A stretch of DNA of 64,000 nucleotides from Methyloceanibacter caenitepidi. GTDB taxonomy: Bacteria; Pseudomonadota; Alphaproteobacteria; Rhizobiales; Methyloligellaceae. The notes below the pieces were generated by a model. That model was not told the origin of the DNA. It made no database searches and worked only from the letters and a program-made list of their open reading frames with translations. The stretch lies in the NCBI RefSeq assembly GCF_000828475.1, contig NZ_AP014648.1, positions 806,001 to 870,000 of the forward strand. Reading direction: 5' to 3'. Shown here one piece after another: positions 16,843-24,459 of the stretch; position 1 is the first letter of the stretch; each line of letters starts with the position of its first letter. The position numbers and the translations under genes are program-made.

Positions 16843-17571
16843 CTAAGGATTGAGAGCCTTCAAGAGGTCGTTTCGCGCAGTTTCCAGATGCTCGGCCATG
16901 CGCTTCTGCGCCAGCAACGGATCGCGCGACTCGATGGCGTCGAGAACGGCTCTATGCTGACGGTTATACTCCGCGATGGCGTCCGGCATCAGGATGTTGG
17001 CCTTCATCTCCCCCCATTGCGCGTTGAGGCGAACGTGGTTGATCTGCCGGAAGACGTGGATCAGAAACGGATTGGCCGAAGCCTGGGCCAGAAGGAGATG
17101 GAACTCTCCATCCCATTTCGAGAAGTCGTCCTGGTCGCGCGTGGCCCCGGCATTTTCCAAAACCCCCTCCAAGTCCTCGATCATCCCGGCGTCAGCGTGC
17201 TCGGCGGCAAGCCGTGCGGTAAAGGGCTCGACGGCGGCGCGGGCATCGATCAGGTCCAAGGGAGTCAGCCCGCCGATGAAATCAAGGAGTGAGCCGCCCG
17301 ACTGAGGGGCTGCGCCGACAAACGTCCCGCTGCCGAGCCGTCGCGAGACGAGGCCGGCCTCCTCAAGCTTGTCGAGCGCGCGCCGTACGGTCGAGCGCGC
17401 GGTGTTGAATGTCTGAGCAAGCTGGCGCTCTGCGGGAAGGCGCTCCCCTTGCGAGTAGGCGCCGGTCTCGATCGCACGCTGAAGGTACGCGGAGACGACC
17501 TTGACGCCGGACGGACGCTTGGGAGCTTGCGCGGCCGGGAGCTCGGTATCGTCGTTCGATTGAGGCTTCAC
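16843..17571 (-). CDS. GntR/FadR-family transcriptional regulator
   Basis: A 242-residue regulator with an N-terminal winged helix (about residues 25-90; GERLPAERQLAQTFNTARSTVRRALDKLEEAGLVSRRLGSGTFV is the classical GntR helix-turn-helix) and a C-terminal FCD effector domain (about 105-235) with conserved acidic and His positions (EHADAGMIEDLEG, FHLLLAQASANPF, HRAVLDAIESRD) that usually bind a metal and a carboxylate ligand. Start is GTG at 17571 with the SD inside a 14-base perfect palindrome (17573-17586), a possible autoregulatory site. It lies between glnT copy 2 and the acetyltransferase-gmaS genes, so control of amine or glutamine synthetase genes is likely but unproven. Confidence 0.88.
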   Translation of the reverse strand: MKPQSNDDTELPAAQAPKRPSGVKVVSAYLQRAIETGAYSQGERLPAERQLAQTFNTARSTVRRALDKLEEAGLVSRRLGSGTFVGAAPQSGGSLLDFIGGLTPLDLIDARAAVEPFTARLAAEHADAGMIEDLEGVLENAGATRDQDDFSKWDGEFHLLLAQASANPFLIHVFRQINHVRLNAQWGEMKANILMPDAIAEYNRQHRAVLDAIESRDPLLAQKRMAEHLETARNDLLKALNP

Positions 17572-17572
17572 T

Positions 17573-17586
17573 CAAGGAGCTCCTTG
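17573..17586. promoter_or_regulatory. Perfect 14-base palindrome over the SD of the GntR gene
   Basis: CAAGGAGCTCCTTG ends two bases before the GTG start codon of the GntR regulator and contains its Shine-Dalgarno sequence AAGGAG. It could act as an autoregulatory operator or mask the ribosome site when paired between transcripts. This is a sequence observation only. Confidence 0.35.
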
Positions 17587-17623
17587 CTGCCGGCTTGGCT
17601 TGCCGGACTGCTTGGCCACGAGT

Positions 17624-18124
17624 TTAACCGATCGCTTCGCGGTCGCTATTACCCCATTCGATATAGTCGCTTAGGGGAATGCGGTAGCGCACGAAACTGT
17701 CGGCTTTCGTATAGCGGTCGTAAAGCGCGCGGGCGGTCTCGTTCCCGGCGTCAGTGTGCCAGTAGAGCCGGTCCCAGCCCTTCTTTTTGGCGAGATGGAG
17801 GAGGTCGTCGATCAGCGCGCGCCCAATGCCGCGAGCGCGCATATTTTGATCGACGAAGAGATCCTCGAGATAGCAGTTCGGCCCTGCCGTCCAAGTCGAG
17901 GGATGAAGCGTCGAGATCGCAAAGCCTGCGATGTCGCCGCCCATCTCCGCGATACGCGCGAACACCGGACTATCCGGATCGAGAATGCGGGACCAGGTAA
18001 GAGCGGTCACCGCCTTGGGCACATCGACTTGGTAGAACTTCGTGTAGCCGGACCAGAGGCGGCGCCAAGCCGCCTCATCGCGCGGGTCCGGATCACGGAT
18101 CAGTATCTCTGCGGCATCCGACAC
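17624..18124 (-). CDS. GNAT-family N-acetyltransferase
   Basis: A 166-residue acetyltransferase of the GNAT fold. The acetyl-CoA-binding motif A is LEDLFVDQNMRARGIGRALIDDLLHLAKKKGW (about residues 88-120), followed by the motif B region LYWHTDAGNETARALYDRY. The start is read as GTG at 18124, overlapping the gmaS stop (TAGTG); a TTG six bases further upstream is also open. The gene is therefore translationally coupled to gmaS. An acetyltransferase in this position may modify an amine or an amino acid of the pathway, but no substrate can be deduced. Confidence 0.85.
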   Translation of the reverse strand: MSDAAEILIRDPDPRDEAAWRRLWSGYTKFYQVDVPKAVTALTWSRILDPDSPVFARIAEMGGDIAGFAISTLHPSTWTAGPNCYLEDLFVDQNMRARGIGRALIDDLLHLAKKKGWDRLYWHTDAGNETARALYDRYTKADSFVRYRIPLSDYIEWGNSDREAIG

Positions 18125-19428
18125 TAGCAATCGAGCGTGTTGGCCCGCTCCCAGCTCGTGAGTTCGCGCGAGAACTCGTTCCAGTTCTTCATCTTCAGCT
18201 TGACGTAGGCATCCACGAACTCATCGCCGAGCTCGCGCCGCAGCATTTCCGAGCCGTCTGTCAGCCGAAGGGCGTCGAGAAGATTGAGCGGCAGCTTTTT
18301 GACGTTGGCAGGTGCCTTGTAGCCCTCCGCGTACATGTCGATGTCGAGCGGTTTGCCCGGATCGGATTTTTTGGCGATGCCGTCCAGGCCGCTGGCCAGC
18401 ACAACGGCCGGGAACAGGTAGGCATTCGTCGCACCATCGGCGAGACGGAATTCAAACCGGCCGCCGCCGGGCACGCGGATCATGTGCGTACGGTTGTTGC
18501 CGGCGAATGTCACGGTGTTGGGCGCCCAAGTCGCCCCGGACGACGTCACTGGCGCATTGATGCGTTTGTACGAGTTGACCGTGGGATTGGTGATCGAGCA
18601 GATCTCGTCCGCGTGGTCGATCAGGCCGCCGATGAAGTTGTATGCGTCCTTGGAGAGGCCAAGCGCGTCATCGGAATCCTGGAACAAGTTCTTGTCGCCG
18701 TTCCACATGGACAAATGCATGTGGCAGCCATTGCCCGTGAGGTGGGCGAACGGCTTCGGCATGAAGGTCGCGCGGATACCGTGCTTCTCCGCGATGGCTT
18801 TCACCATGTATTTGAAGAACACCATGCGGTCCGCGGTGGTCAGAGCGTCGGCGAAATCCCAGTTCATTTCGAACTGGCCATTCGCGTCCTCGTGGTCGTT
18901 CTGATAGGGCCCCCAGCCGAGTTCCAGCATGCAGTCGCAAATCTCGCGGACCACGTCGAAACGGCGCATCAATGCCGATTGGTCGTAACAAGGCTTGGCT
19001 TGAATGTCGCTGGCGTCGCTAAGAGCCTCGCCGTCGGCGCTGACGAGGAAATATTCCGGCTCCACGCCGCTCTTCATCGTGTAGCCGGCATCCTCCGCCT
19101 TCTTGAGCAGGCGCTTCAGGACGTTGCGGGGGGCTTGTTCGACAGGTTTTCCGTCCATGTACGGGTCGGCGGCAAGCCAGCCGACTTCCGGTTTCCAAGG
19201 AAGTTGGATGAGGCTGTCCGGATCCGGAATGGCCAGCATATCCGGATGCGCCGGCGTCATGTCGAGCCAGCTCGCAAATCCGGCAAAACCGGCGCCTTCC
19301 TTCGCCATATCCGAGATGGCACTGGCCGGCGCCAGTTTGGCGCGCAAGGTTCCGAACAAATCGACAAATGAGATGAGGAAATACTTGATGCCCCGGTCCT
19401 GGGCCTCTTTCGCAAGATCGATCGCCAT
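18124..19428 (-). CDS. gmaS: Gamma-glutamylmethylamide synthetase
   Basis: A 434-residue glutamine synthetase-fold enzyme that ligates methylamine to glutamate with ATP, giving gamma-glutamylmethylamide, the first step of the N-methylglutamate pathway. Motifs include LISFVDLFGTLRAKLAP, MKSGVEPEYFLVSADG near residue 120, YQNDHEDANGQFEMNWDFADA near 195, LTGNGCHMHLSMWNGDKNLF near 245 and GNNRTHMIRVPGGGRFEFRLADGATN near 315. It is clearly different from the two GlnT copies. I start at ATG 19428 (MAIDLAKEAQD) with SD AAAGGGA, not at the longer frame to 19461. It follows mgsABC directly, after an intercistronic hairpin, which makes the GmaS assignment firm. Confidence 0.95.
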   Translation of the reverse strand: MAIDLAKEAQDRGIKYFLISFVDLFGTLRAKLAPASAISDMAKEGAGFAGFASWLDMTPAHPDMLAIPDPDSLIQLPWKPEVGWLAADPYMDGKPVEQAPRNVLKRLLKKAEDAGYTMKSGVEPEYFLVSADGEALSDASDIQAKPCYDQSALMRRFDVVREICDCMLELGWGPYQNDHEDANGQFEMNWDFADALTTADRMVFFKYMVKAIAEKHGIRATFMPKPFAHLTGNGCHMHLSMWNGDKNLFQDSDDALGLSKDAYNFIGGLIDHADEICSITNPTVNSYKRINAPVTSSGATWAPNTVTFAGNNRTHMIRVPGGGRFEFRLADGATNAYLFPAVVLASGLDGIAKKSDPGKPLDIDMYAEGYKAPANVKKLPLNLLDALRLTDGSEMLRRELGDEFVDAYVKLKMKNWNEFSRELTSWERANTLDC

Positions 19429-19449
19429 TATCGTCCCTTTCATATGAGA

Positions 19450-19473
19450 AGAGGCCCGCAAGCGCGGGCCTCT
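19450..19473. repeat. Strong hairpin between mgsC and gmaS
   Basis: A perfect 10-base stem, AGAGGCCCGC (19450-19459) with GCGGGCCTCT (19464-19473), loop AAGC. It fills most of the 60-base gap between the mgsC stop and the gmaS start. No T-run follows on the minus strand, so partial termination or 3'-end protection with differential expression of gmaS is more plausible than full termination. Confidence 0.55.
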
Positions 19474-19488
19474 GAATGTGTGTTCAAT

Positions 19489-20814
19489 CTAGTTGCCGGT
19501 CAGGCCCGGAATCCATTTCGTACCCGCCAGAGGCACCTGAGCCATGGCGGCGGCTTCGACGGTGAGAGCTACGAGATCCTCGGGTTCGAGGTTGTGGACG
19601 TGGCTCTTGCCGCAAGCCCGCGCAATGGTCTGGGCTTCGAGCGTCAGCACCGAGAGATAGTTGGCCAGCCGCCGTCCACCGAGTTCCGGATTGAGACGCT
19701 TCGCCAGTTCCGGGTTCTGGGTGCTGATGCCGGCCGGGCAATTGCCCTCGTGCCAGTCATCGTACGCGCCGGCCGTCGTACCCAGGCGCTGATACTCTTC
19801 TTCATAGGCCGGGTCGTTGTCGCCGATGGCCACGAGCGCGGCCGTACCGATCGCAACGGCATCCGCGCCGAGGGCAAGCGCCTTGGCAACGTCCGCGCCC
19901 GAGCGGATGCCGCCGGACACGATCAGTTGCACTTTGCGATGCATGCCCAAGTCCTGCAGAGCCTGGACCGCCGGACGGATCGCACCGAGCAGGGGCAGGC
20001 CGATATGCTCGATGAACACTTCCTGCGTCGCCGCGGTGCCGCCTTGCATGCCGTCCAGCACCACCACGTCGGCGCCCGACTTCACCGCAAGCGCGGTGTC
20101 GTAGTAGGGACGCGACCCACCCACCTTGATGTAGATAGGCTTCTGCCAGTCGGTGATCTCCCGGAGTTCCTGAATCTTGATTTCAAGATCGTCGGGGCCC
20201 GTCCAGTCGGGATGACGGCAGGCGGAACGCTGATCGATGCCCTTCGGCAAGGTCCGCATCTCGGCCACGCGGTCGGAGATCTTCTGGCCGAGCAGCATGC
20301 CGCCGCCGCCGGGCTTCGCACCTTGGCCGATGACGACCTCGATCGCGTCCGCGCGGCGCAGATCGTCCGGGTTCATGCCGTAGCGGGACGGAAGCAGCTG
20401 ATAGACGAGAATAGAAGAGTGGCCTCTTTCTTCCTCGGTCATGCCGCCGTCGCCCGTCGTCGTCGATGTGCCCATCTTGCTGGCGCCGCGGCCAAGGGAC
20501 TCCTTGGCTTGCGCGGACAGGGAGCCGAAGCTCATGCCGGCAATCGTAACTGGGATCTTGAGGTGAATTGGCTTTTGCGCAAACCGCGTTCCCAGCCACA
20601 CATCCGTCGAGCATTTTTCGCGATAGCCCTCTAGCGGATACCGGCTCATCGACGCGCCCAGAAAGAGAAGATCGTCGAAGTTCGGCAGCTTGCGCTTCGC
20701 ACCGCCGCCGCGAATGTCGTAGATGCCGCTGGCTGCCGCCCGGCGAATCTCAGACAGCGTATAGTCGTCGAACGTCGCGGACTTGCGCGGTGTCGTAATT
20801 GGTGTCGCGTCCAT
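19489..20814 (-). CDS. mgsC: N-methylglutamate synthase, FMN-binding glutamate synthase-like subunit
   Basis: A 441-residue TIM-barrel protein of the glutamate synthase central/FMN domain family. It forms the synthase core that produces N-methylglutamate together with MgsA and MgsB. Key regions are TIAGMSFGSLSAQAKESLGRGASKMGTSTTTGDGGM (about residues 90-125), GQGAKPGGGGMLLGQKI near 190, the GADVVVLDGMQGGTAATQEVF strand near 265, GGIRSGADVAKALALGADAVAIGTAAL near 310 (FMN phosphate site), and NCPAGISTQ near 355, the counterpart of the iron-sulfur cysteine region in GltB. The ATG overlaps the mgsB stop by one base (TAATG), so translation is coupled. Confidence 0.95.
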   Translation of the reverse strand: MDATPITTPRKSATFDDYTLSEIRRAAASGIYDIRGGGAKRKLPNFDDLLFLGASMSRYPLEGYREKCSTDVWLGTRFAQKPIHLKIPVTIAGMSFGSLSAQAKESLGRGASKMGTSTTTGDGGMTEEERGHSSILVYQLLPSRYGMNPDDLRRADAIEVVIGQGAKPGGGGMLLGQKISDRVAEMRTLPKGIDQRSACRHPDWTGPDDLEIKIQELREITDWQKPIYIKVGGSRPYYDTALAVKSGADVVVLDGMQGGTAATQEVFIEHIGLPLLGAIRPAVQALQDLGMHRKVQLIVSGGIRSGADVAKALALGADAVAIGTAALVAIGDNDPAYEEEYQRLGTTAGAYDDWHEGNCPAGISTQNPELAKRLNPELGGRRLANYLSVLTLEAQTIARACGKSHVHNLEPEDLVALTVEAAAMAQVPLAGTKWIPGLTGN

Positions 20815-21503
20815 TAGTATTCCCCAGCGTGGTCGACATTGAAGTTGTAGAGCTGGCGAGCCGAGCCGTACCGCTTGAATTCGGATGGATCGACCTCGCC
20901 GTTGAATCCGGCCTTGGTCAGGATGTCGTGAATGGCGGCCTTGTGCTCGTCTCTCATTTCTTTCTCGATGCAGTCAGCGCCCAAACTCTTTACGCCGCCG
21001 CGGACGAACAGCCGGGCTTCGTAGATGGAGTCCCCAAGAGCATCGCCCGCGTCACCGAACACGATGAGATTGCCCGCCTGCGCCATGAAGGCGCTCATAT
21101 GGCCGACAGAGCCTTTCACCACGATATCGATGCCCTTCATGGAGATGCCGCAGCGCGACGACGCATTGCCGTCGATGCGCAGGAGTCCACCGCGGCCCGT
21201 CGCGCCAGCCGCCTGGCTTGCGTCGCCGCTCACATGCACGAAGCCGCTCATCATGTTTTCGGCGACGCCAACGCCCGCATTGCCGTGAACCTGCACGGTC
21301 GCAAGCTTGTTCATGCCGGCGCAATAGTAGCCAACGGGACCGTTGATCTCGACGTTCAGCGGTGCGTCGAGACCGGCGGCGATGGCGTGCTGCCCGGCCG
21401 GGTTCTCAATGACCCAGTGCGTTTCGTTCGTGTCTTTGGGGAGCTTGTGCAGCGCCCCGTTGAGTTCTCTTAGTGGCGTAACGCCAAGATCGATTTCCGG
21501 CAT
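20814..21503 (-). CDS. mgsB: N-methylglutamate synthase, GXGXG-domain subunit
   Basis: A 229-residue protein equivalent to the C-terminal beta-helix (GXGXG) domain of glutamate synthase. It holds the repeated right-handed helix turns seen as GPVGYYCAGMNKLATVQVHGNAGVGVAENMMSG and GRGGLLRIDGNASSRCGISMKGIDIVVKGSVGHMSAF. It structurally links the amidotransferase and FMN subunits, here encoded by separate genes. The start is ATG 21503 (MPEIDLGVTPLREL), three bases after the mgsA stop; a longer open frame to 21548 lies inside mgsA and is not used. Order mgsA-mgsB-mgsC-gmaS is the known arrangement of the pathway. Confidence 0.93.
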   Translation of the reverse strand: MPEIDLGVTPLRELNGALHKLPKDTNETHWVIENPAGQHAIAAGLDAPLNVEINGPVGYYCAGMNKLATVQVHGNAGVGVAENMMSGFVHVSGDASQAAGATGRGGLLRIDGNASSRCGISMKGIDIVVKGSVGHMSAFMAQAGNLIVFGDAGDALGDSIYEARLFVRGGVKSLGADCIEKEMRDEHKAAIHDILTKAGFNGEVDPSEFKRYGSARQLYNFNVDHAGEY

Positions 21504-21505
21504 TC

Positions 21506-22396
21506 TCAGCGCTCCCAGAAGTAAACAGTGGCGGGCTCCGGCTCCCAAATCCGCGCCTCGCCGATACCCGGCAAGTCGGCGAGAACCCGGTATTCGGATC
21601 CGAAGGCGACGTATTGATCGGTTTCGGCCATGACCGCGGGCTTGCAGGCGATGCCGTCGCGCAGCACGCCAAAGCCGTTCTCGGTGCCGACGACAAAGGT
21701 GTAGAAGCCGTCCAGGTCCTCAAGACCCACTTCCAGCGCGTCGCCGAGGGAGAGCCCCTCGTGCATGCGGTGAGTGAGGTAACCGGCGGCCACTTCCGTG
21801 TCGTTCTCCGTCTCGAACGTCATGCCTTCGCGGCGAAGCTCGCGGCGGAGGTTGTTGTGGTTCGAGAGCGATCCGTTATGGACCAGGCACTGGTCGTCGC
21901 CGGTCGAGTAGGGGTGCGCGCCATTCGTGGTGACAGCGGACTCGGTTGCCATGCGGGTATGGCCGATGGCATGGGTGCCGCTCATCGTGGCGAGCCCGAA
22001 GCGGGCCGCGACCTCGGCCGGCAAGCCCACTTCCTTGAAAATCTCCATGCGGCTGCCGCGGCCCACGATCTCGGTGTCGAGACTCTCGGCCGCTAGCCAT
22101 TCGTCAAGACGGCGCTCGTCCTCGTCCGGGACCGAAACGACCGCATGAGTATCATGCAGTACTGCTTTCGCCTCCGGGAAGGCCTTCTCGATATTCGAGA
22201 CAGTCTCGCGGATGGCGCCGGCGGACGTGCCGCGCAGCGTAATCTTGGTTCGGCCTTCCTCACCGGCGCCATACACGGCGAAACCGGCACTGTCGGGCCC
22301 GCGTCCCGTCATGGTCTCGAGCATGCGTGCCGTCAGGCGGCCGAGCTCAGGCTCGAGAGCGGGGTCCTTTATGAATAGTCCAACAATCCCACACAT
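21506..22396 (-). CDS. mgsA: N-methylglutamate synthase, class-II glutamine amidotransferase-like subunit
   Basis: A 296-residue protein of the N-terminal nucleophile amidotransferase fold. The start is ATG 22396 so that Cys2 (MCGIVGLFIKDP) becomes the N-terminal nucleophile after Met removal; the open frame continues upstream but would bury it. Other family motifs are MTGRGPDSAGFAVYG near residue 30, IGHTRMATES near 145, NGAHPYST near 157 and VHNGSLSNHNNLR near 170. In the pathway it hydrolyses the gamma-amide of gamma-glutamylmethylamide and passes methylamine to the synthase. SD GGAG lies upstream. First gene of mgsABC-gmaS; two dyads (22421-22451 and 22473-22489) lie in its leader and promoter region. 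Confidence 0.95.
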   Translation of the reverse strand: MCGIVGLFIKDPALEPELGRLTARMLETMTGRGPDSAGFAVYGAGEEGRTKITLRGTSAGAIRETVSNIEKAFPEAKAVLHDTHAVVSVPDEDERRLDEWLAAESLDTEIVGRGSRMEIFKEVGLPAEVAARFGLATMSGTHAIGHTRMATESAVTTNGAHPYSTGDDQCLVHNGSLSNHNNLRRELRREGMTFETENDTEVAAGYLTHRMHEGLSLGDALEVGLEDLDGFYTFVVGTENGFGVLRDGIACKPAVMAETDQYVAFGSEYRVLADLPGIGEARIWEPEPATVYFWER

Positions 22397-22420
22397 GTGA
22401 TCGTGCTCCAGTTTTCCACT

Positions 22421-22451
22421 GCCGGCAGCATGCGACAAAGCGCCTGCCGGC
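22421..22451. repeat. Inverted repeat in the mgsA upstream region
   Basis: Perfect arms GCCGGCAG (22421-22428) and CTGCCGGC (22444-22451) with a 15-base spacer, ending about 25 bases before the mgsA start codon. It may form a leader hairpin or be an operator. It has no T-tract, so it is not a clear terminator for the XRE gene upstream. Confidence 0.4.
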
Positions 22452-22472
22452 GTCAACCAGCAAGAAATAATT

Positions 22473-22489
22473 TTTCCTAAGAGGAAATA
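22473..22489. promoter_or_regulatory. Dyad TATTTCC-N5-GGAAA upstream of mgsA (candidate operator)
   Basis: On the minus strand: TATTTCC, five bases, GGAAAAA. It has the same arm sequence and spacing as the dyad in the amt leader (15192-15212). It lies about 80 bases before mgsA and just after the gene of an XRE-cupin regulator, which is a natural candidate to bind it. An AT-rich stretch (AATTATTTC) next to it could include a -10 region. Confidence 0.5.
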
Positions 22490-22511
22490 CAAGGGCTGTA
22501 TGGGAGACAGC

Positions 22512-23213
22512 CTATTGGCGCGGGTAGACGATGATGGAGAGGTAAGTCATTGGAGTCGTGACAAGTTCTTCGGGCCCATGGAGCGCGCCGGCGTCAAAGA
22601 AAAGGGAGTCGCCGGGTCCCAGCGGGTAGAGCTTGTCTGCATGGCGGTAAACGACCTTGCCGCTGAGCATATAAATGAACTCCATCCCGTCATGCTGGAA
22701 CTGCGTGTAGGTGCTGGCGTCCTTGCTGAGCCGGATCAAATAGGGCTCTACGACGATGTCGCCGGCGAGGGAGTGGCCCAGGAGTTCGTAGTGGTGGCCC
22801 GCTTTGGTGCCACGCCGCTCAATTCTGACACCTTGGCCGGCGGGCACGAAGGAGCAATCGCGCCGTTCCTCGAAATCGGCGAAGAAGCTCGTCATGGGCA
22901 CATGCAGGGCCTCTGCAAGCGCCCTCAGCGTCGACAGCGACGGGGACGTGCCGCCGTTCTCGATCTTGGACAACATGCCCGGTGAGAGCCCGGCCTGCGC
23001 CGCCAGATCGGTCGCAGTGAGTTGGAGCCGCTGACGCAGCGCGCGGACTCGGCGGCCGATGGACGCCTCGAGGTTGAGGTCGTTCGAGGGGGCATTGGAG
23101 CCCGTGACCGACGCGGGCGCCGCGGCCTGCTTGGCGGGTTCGCTGCGCGCAGCCGATCGCTTTCTCGTCTGGGTGCGCGCGCGGAGTTCCTTCGAAGTCA
23201 ATCGTGACGCCAT
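22512..23213 (-). CDS. XRE-family regulator with C-terminal cupin domain
   Basis: A 233-residue regulator. A basic, low-complexity N-terminal tail (residues 1-45) precedes an XRE helix-turn-helix (about 50-105; VRALRQRLQLTATDLAAQAGLSPGMLSKIENGGTSPSLSTLRALAEAL) and a cupin domain (about 145-225; HDGMEFIYMLSGKVVYRHADKLYPLGPGDSLFFDAGALHG) that probably senses a small ligand. This architecture is common among regulators of amine, polyamine and sulfonate metabolism. It lies 115 bases upstream of mgsA on the same strand and may control the mgs and mgd operons. SD GGGGAG precedes the ATG. Confidence 0.9.
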   Translation of the reverse strand: MASRLTSKELRARTQTRKRSAARSEPAKQAAAPASVTGSNAPSNDLNLEASIGRRVRALRQRLQLTATDLAAQAGLSPGMLSKIENGGTSPSLSTLRALAEALHVPMTSFFADFEERRDCSFVPAGQGVRIERRGTKAGHHYELLGHSLAGDIVVEPYLIRLSKDASTYTQFQHDGMEFIYMLSGKVVYRHADKLYPLGPGDSLFFDAGALHGPEELVTTPMTYLSIIVYPRQ

Positions 23214-23310
23214 GGCTCCCCCTCCGTGGCCCTCATGGAAAAGTTTGCCGGCAGCTCACCTTTCCCGGCAGCCCAAAACTCTAGCACCAATGGTTTGGCC
23301 GGCGCGACTG

Positions 23311-24267
23311 CTACGTCAGCGTTCGTGTACGGCTGGGGGGCTCGCCGAAGGTTTGCGCATAAGCCCGCGAAAATTGGCTGGCGGAGCCGAAACCGGTCGC
23401 GAGCGCCACATCGAGGACGGGGAGCGACGTCTCGCGCAGGAGATGACGGGCCCGTTCCAGTCTAAGCCAGCGATAGTGCTGGTGAATGCCGTGGCCCACG
23501 TATTCGTGGAACAACCGCTCAAGCTGTCTCAGCGATATCCCGGCTTCTTGCGCGAGCTCGTCGCGTGGGACGGGTTGTTCGAGATTCATCTCCATCACGC
23601 CCAAGACGCGCAGCACCTTCTCGTCGGCGATGCCGAGGCGGTAGCGCAGGTCGAGGCGCTGAGGCCCGTAGCCCTCGCGAATGTGTGTATGCAGGAACCA
23701 GTCGCCCACGGCAGCCGCCAGGGGACGCCCGTGGTCCCGCTCGATCAGCGCCACCATCATGTCGAGCGCCGAAATGCCTCCCGAGCAGGTAATGCGGTTG
23801 CCGTCGATCTCGAAGAGCGACGGCACCACCGCCACGTGAGGGAAGGCCTCGCGAAAGGCCGGCAGGTGCTCCCAATGCAGCGTGACCCGGCGATCGTCCA
23901 GCAGCCCGGCGCGTGCCAGGAGGAACGGGCCGCCCGAGATCCCGCCGAGCACCGTACCCTTGCGCGCCAGCCGGCGAAGCCAAGAAAAAGTGGTTCGGTC
24001 GTTGAAGGTCGCCGGGTTGCCCCCGGCGCACACGAAGACCATATCGGCGGTTCTTTCCGTGCGCGTGCCGCAGTCCGGTAGCACCACCACGCCGTTCGAC
24101 GCGGAGACGGGTTCCCCCGACGGCGCCGCATGCCACCAGCGATACAGGGTTTTGCCGGACAGCAGGTTCGCCGCGCGCAACGGCTCGATTGCCGCGGTGT
24201 ACGACATGAGCGCGAAGCCGGGGACGAGCAAAAAGCCCACAGTTGTGCCCGAGGTATCACGAGTCAT
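23311..24267 (-). CDS. GlxA-family (AraC-type) transcriptional regulator with DJ-1/PfpI-like domain
   Basis: A 318-residue regulator with an N-terminal class-I amidotransferase-like domain (about residues 10-180) and a C-terminal AraC DNA-binding domain (about 215-315) with the pattern ISLRQLERLFHEYVG...HYRWLRLERARHLLRETSLPVLDVALATGFGSASQFSRAYAQTFGEPPSRTR. The position normally holding a catalytic Cys reads GGISGGPFLLARAGLL, so the domain senses a ligand and is not an enzyme. GlxA-type regulators such as GbdR act on methylated amine catabolism (glycine betaine). This gene is divergent from mgdABCD with a 192-base shared region, so it is the prime candidate activator of the dehydrogenase operon. 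Confidence 0.9.
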   Translation of the reverse strand: MTRDTSGTTVGFLLVPGFALMSYTAAIEPLRAANLLSGKTLYRWWHAAPSGEPVSASNGVVVLPDCGTRTERTADMVFVCAGGNPATFNDRTTFSWLRRLARKGTVLGGISGGPFLLARAGLLDDRRVTLHWEHLPAFREAFPHVAVVPSLFEIDGNRITCSGGISALDMMVALIERDHGRPLAAAVGDWFLHTHIREGYGPQRLDLRYRLGIADEKVLRVLGVMEMNLEQPVPRDELAQEAGISLRQLERLFHEYVGHGIHQHYRWLRLERARHLLRETSLPVLDVALATGFGSASQFSRAYAQTFGEPPSRTRTLT

Positions 24268-24459
24268 TCGTCATCTCGTACCGTGTTGCGCTGGAGGGCC
24301 CTGCGCACGATGGGATGGGGACTGGACGCGCCGTATGCTGACCCATCGGGCGCGCGTTTTCGACTATCCCAAAAGTCGTAATCCTCCAAAGGCGGGAAAG
24401 CTCAAGTATATGTCGTAAAATGTCAATCAACAAAAACACCGTCGCGCACAGTTGCGCTC

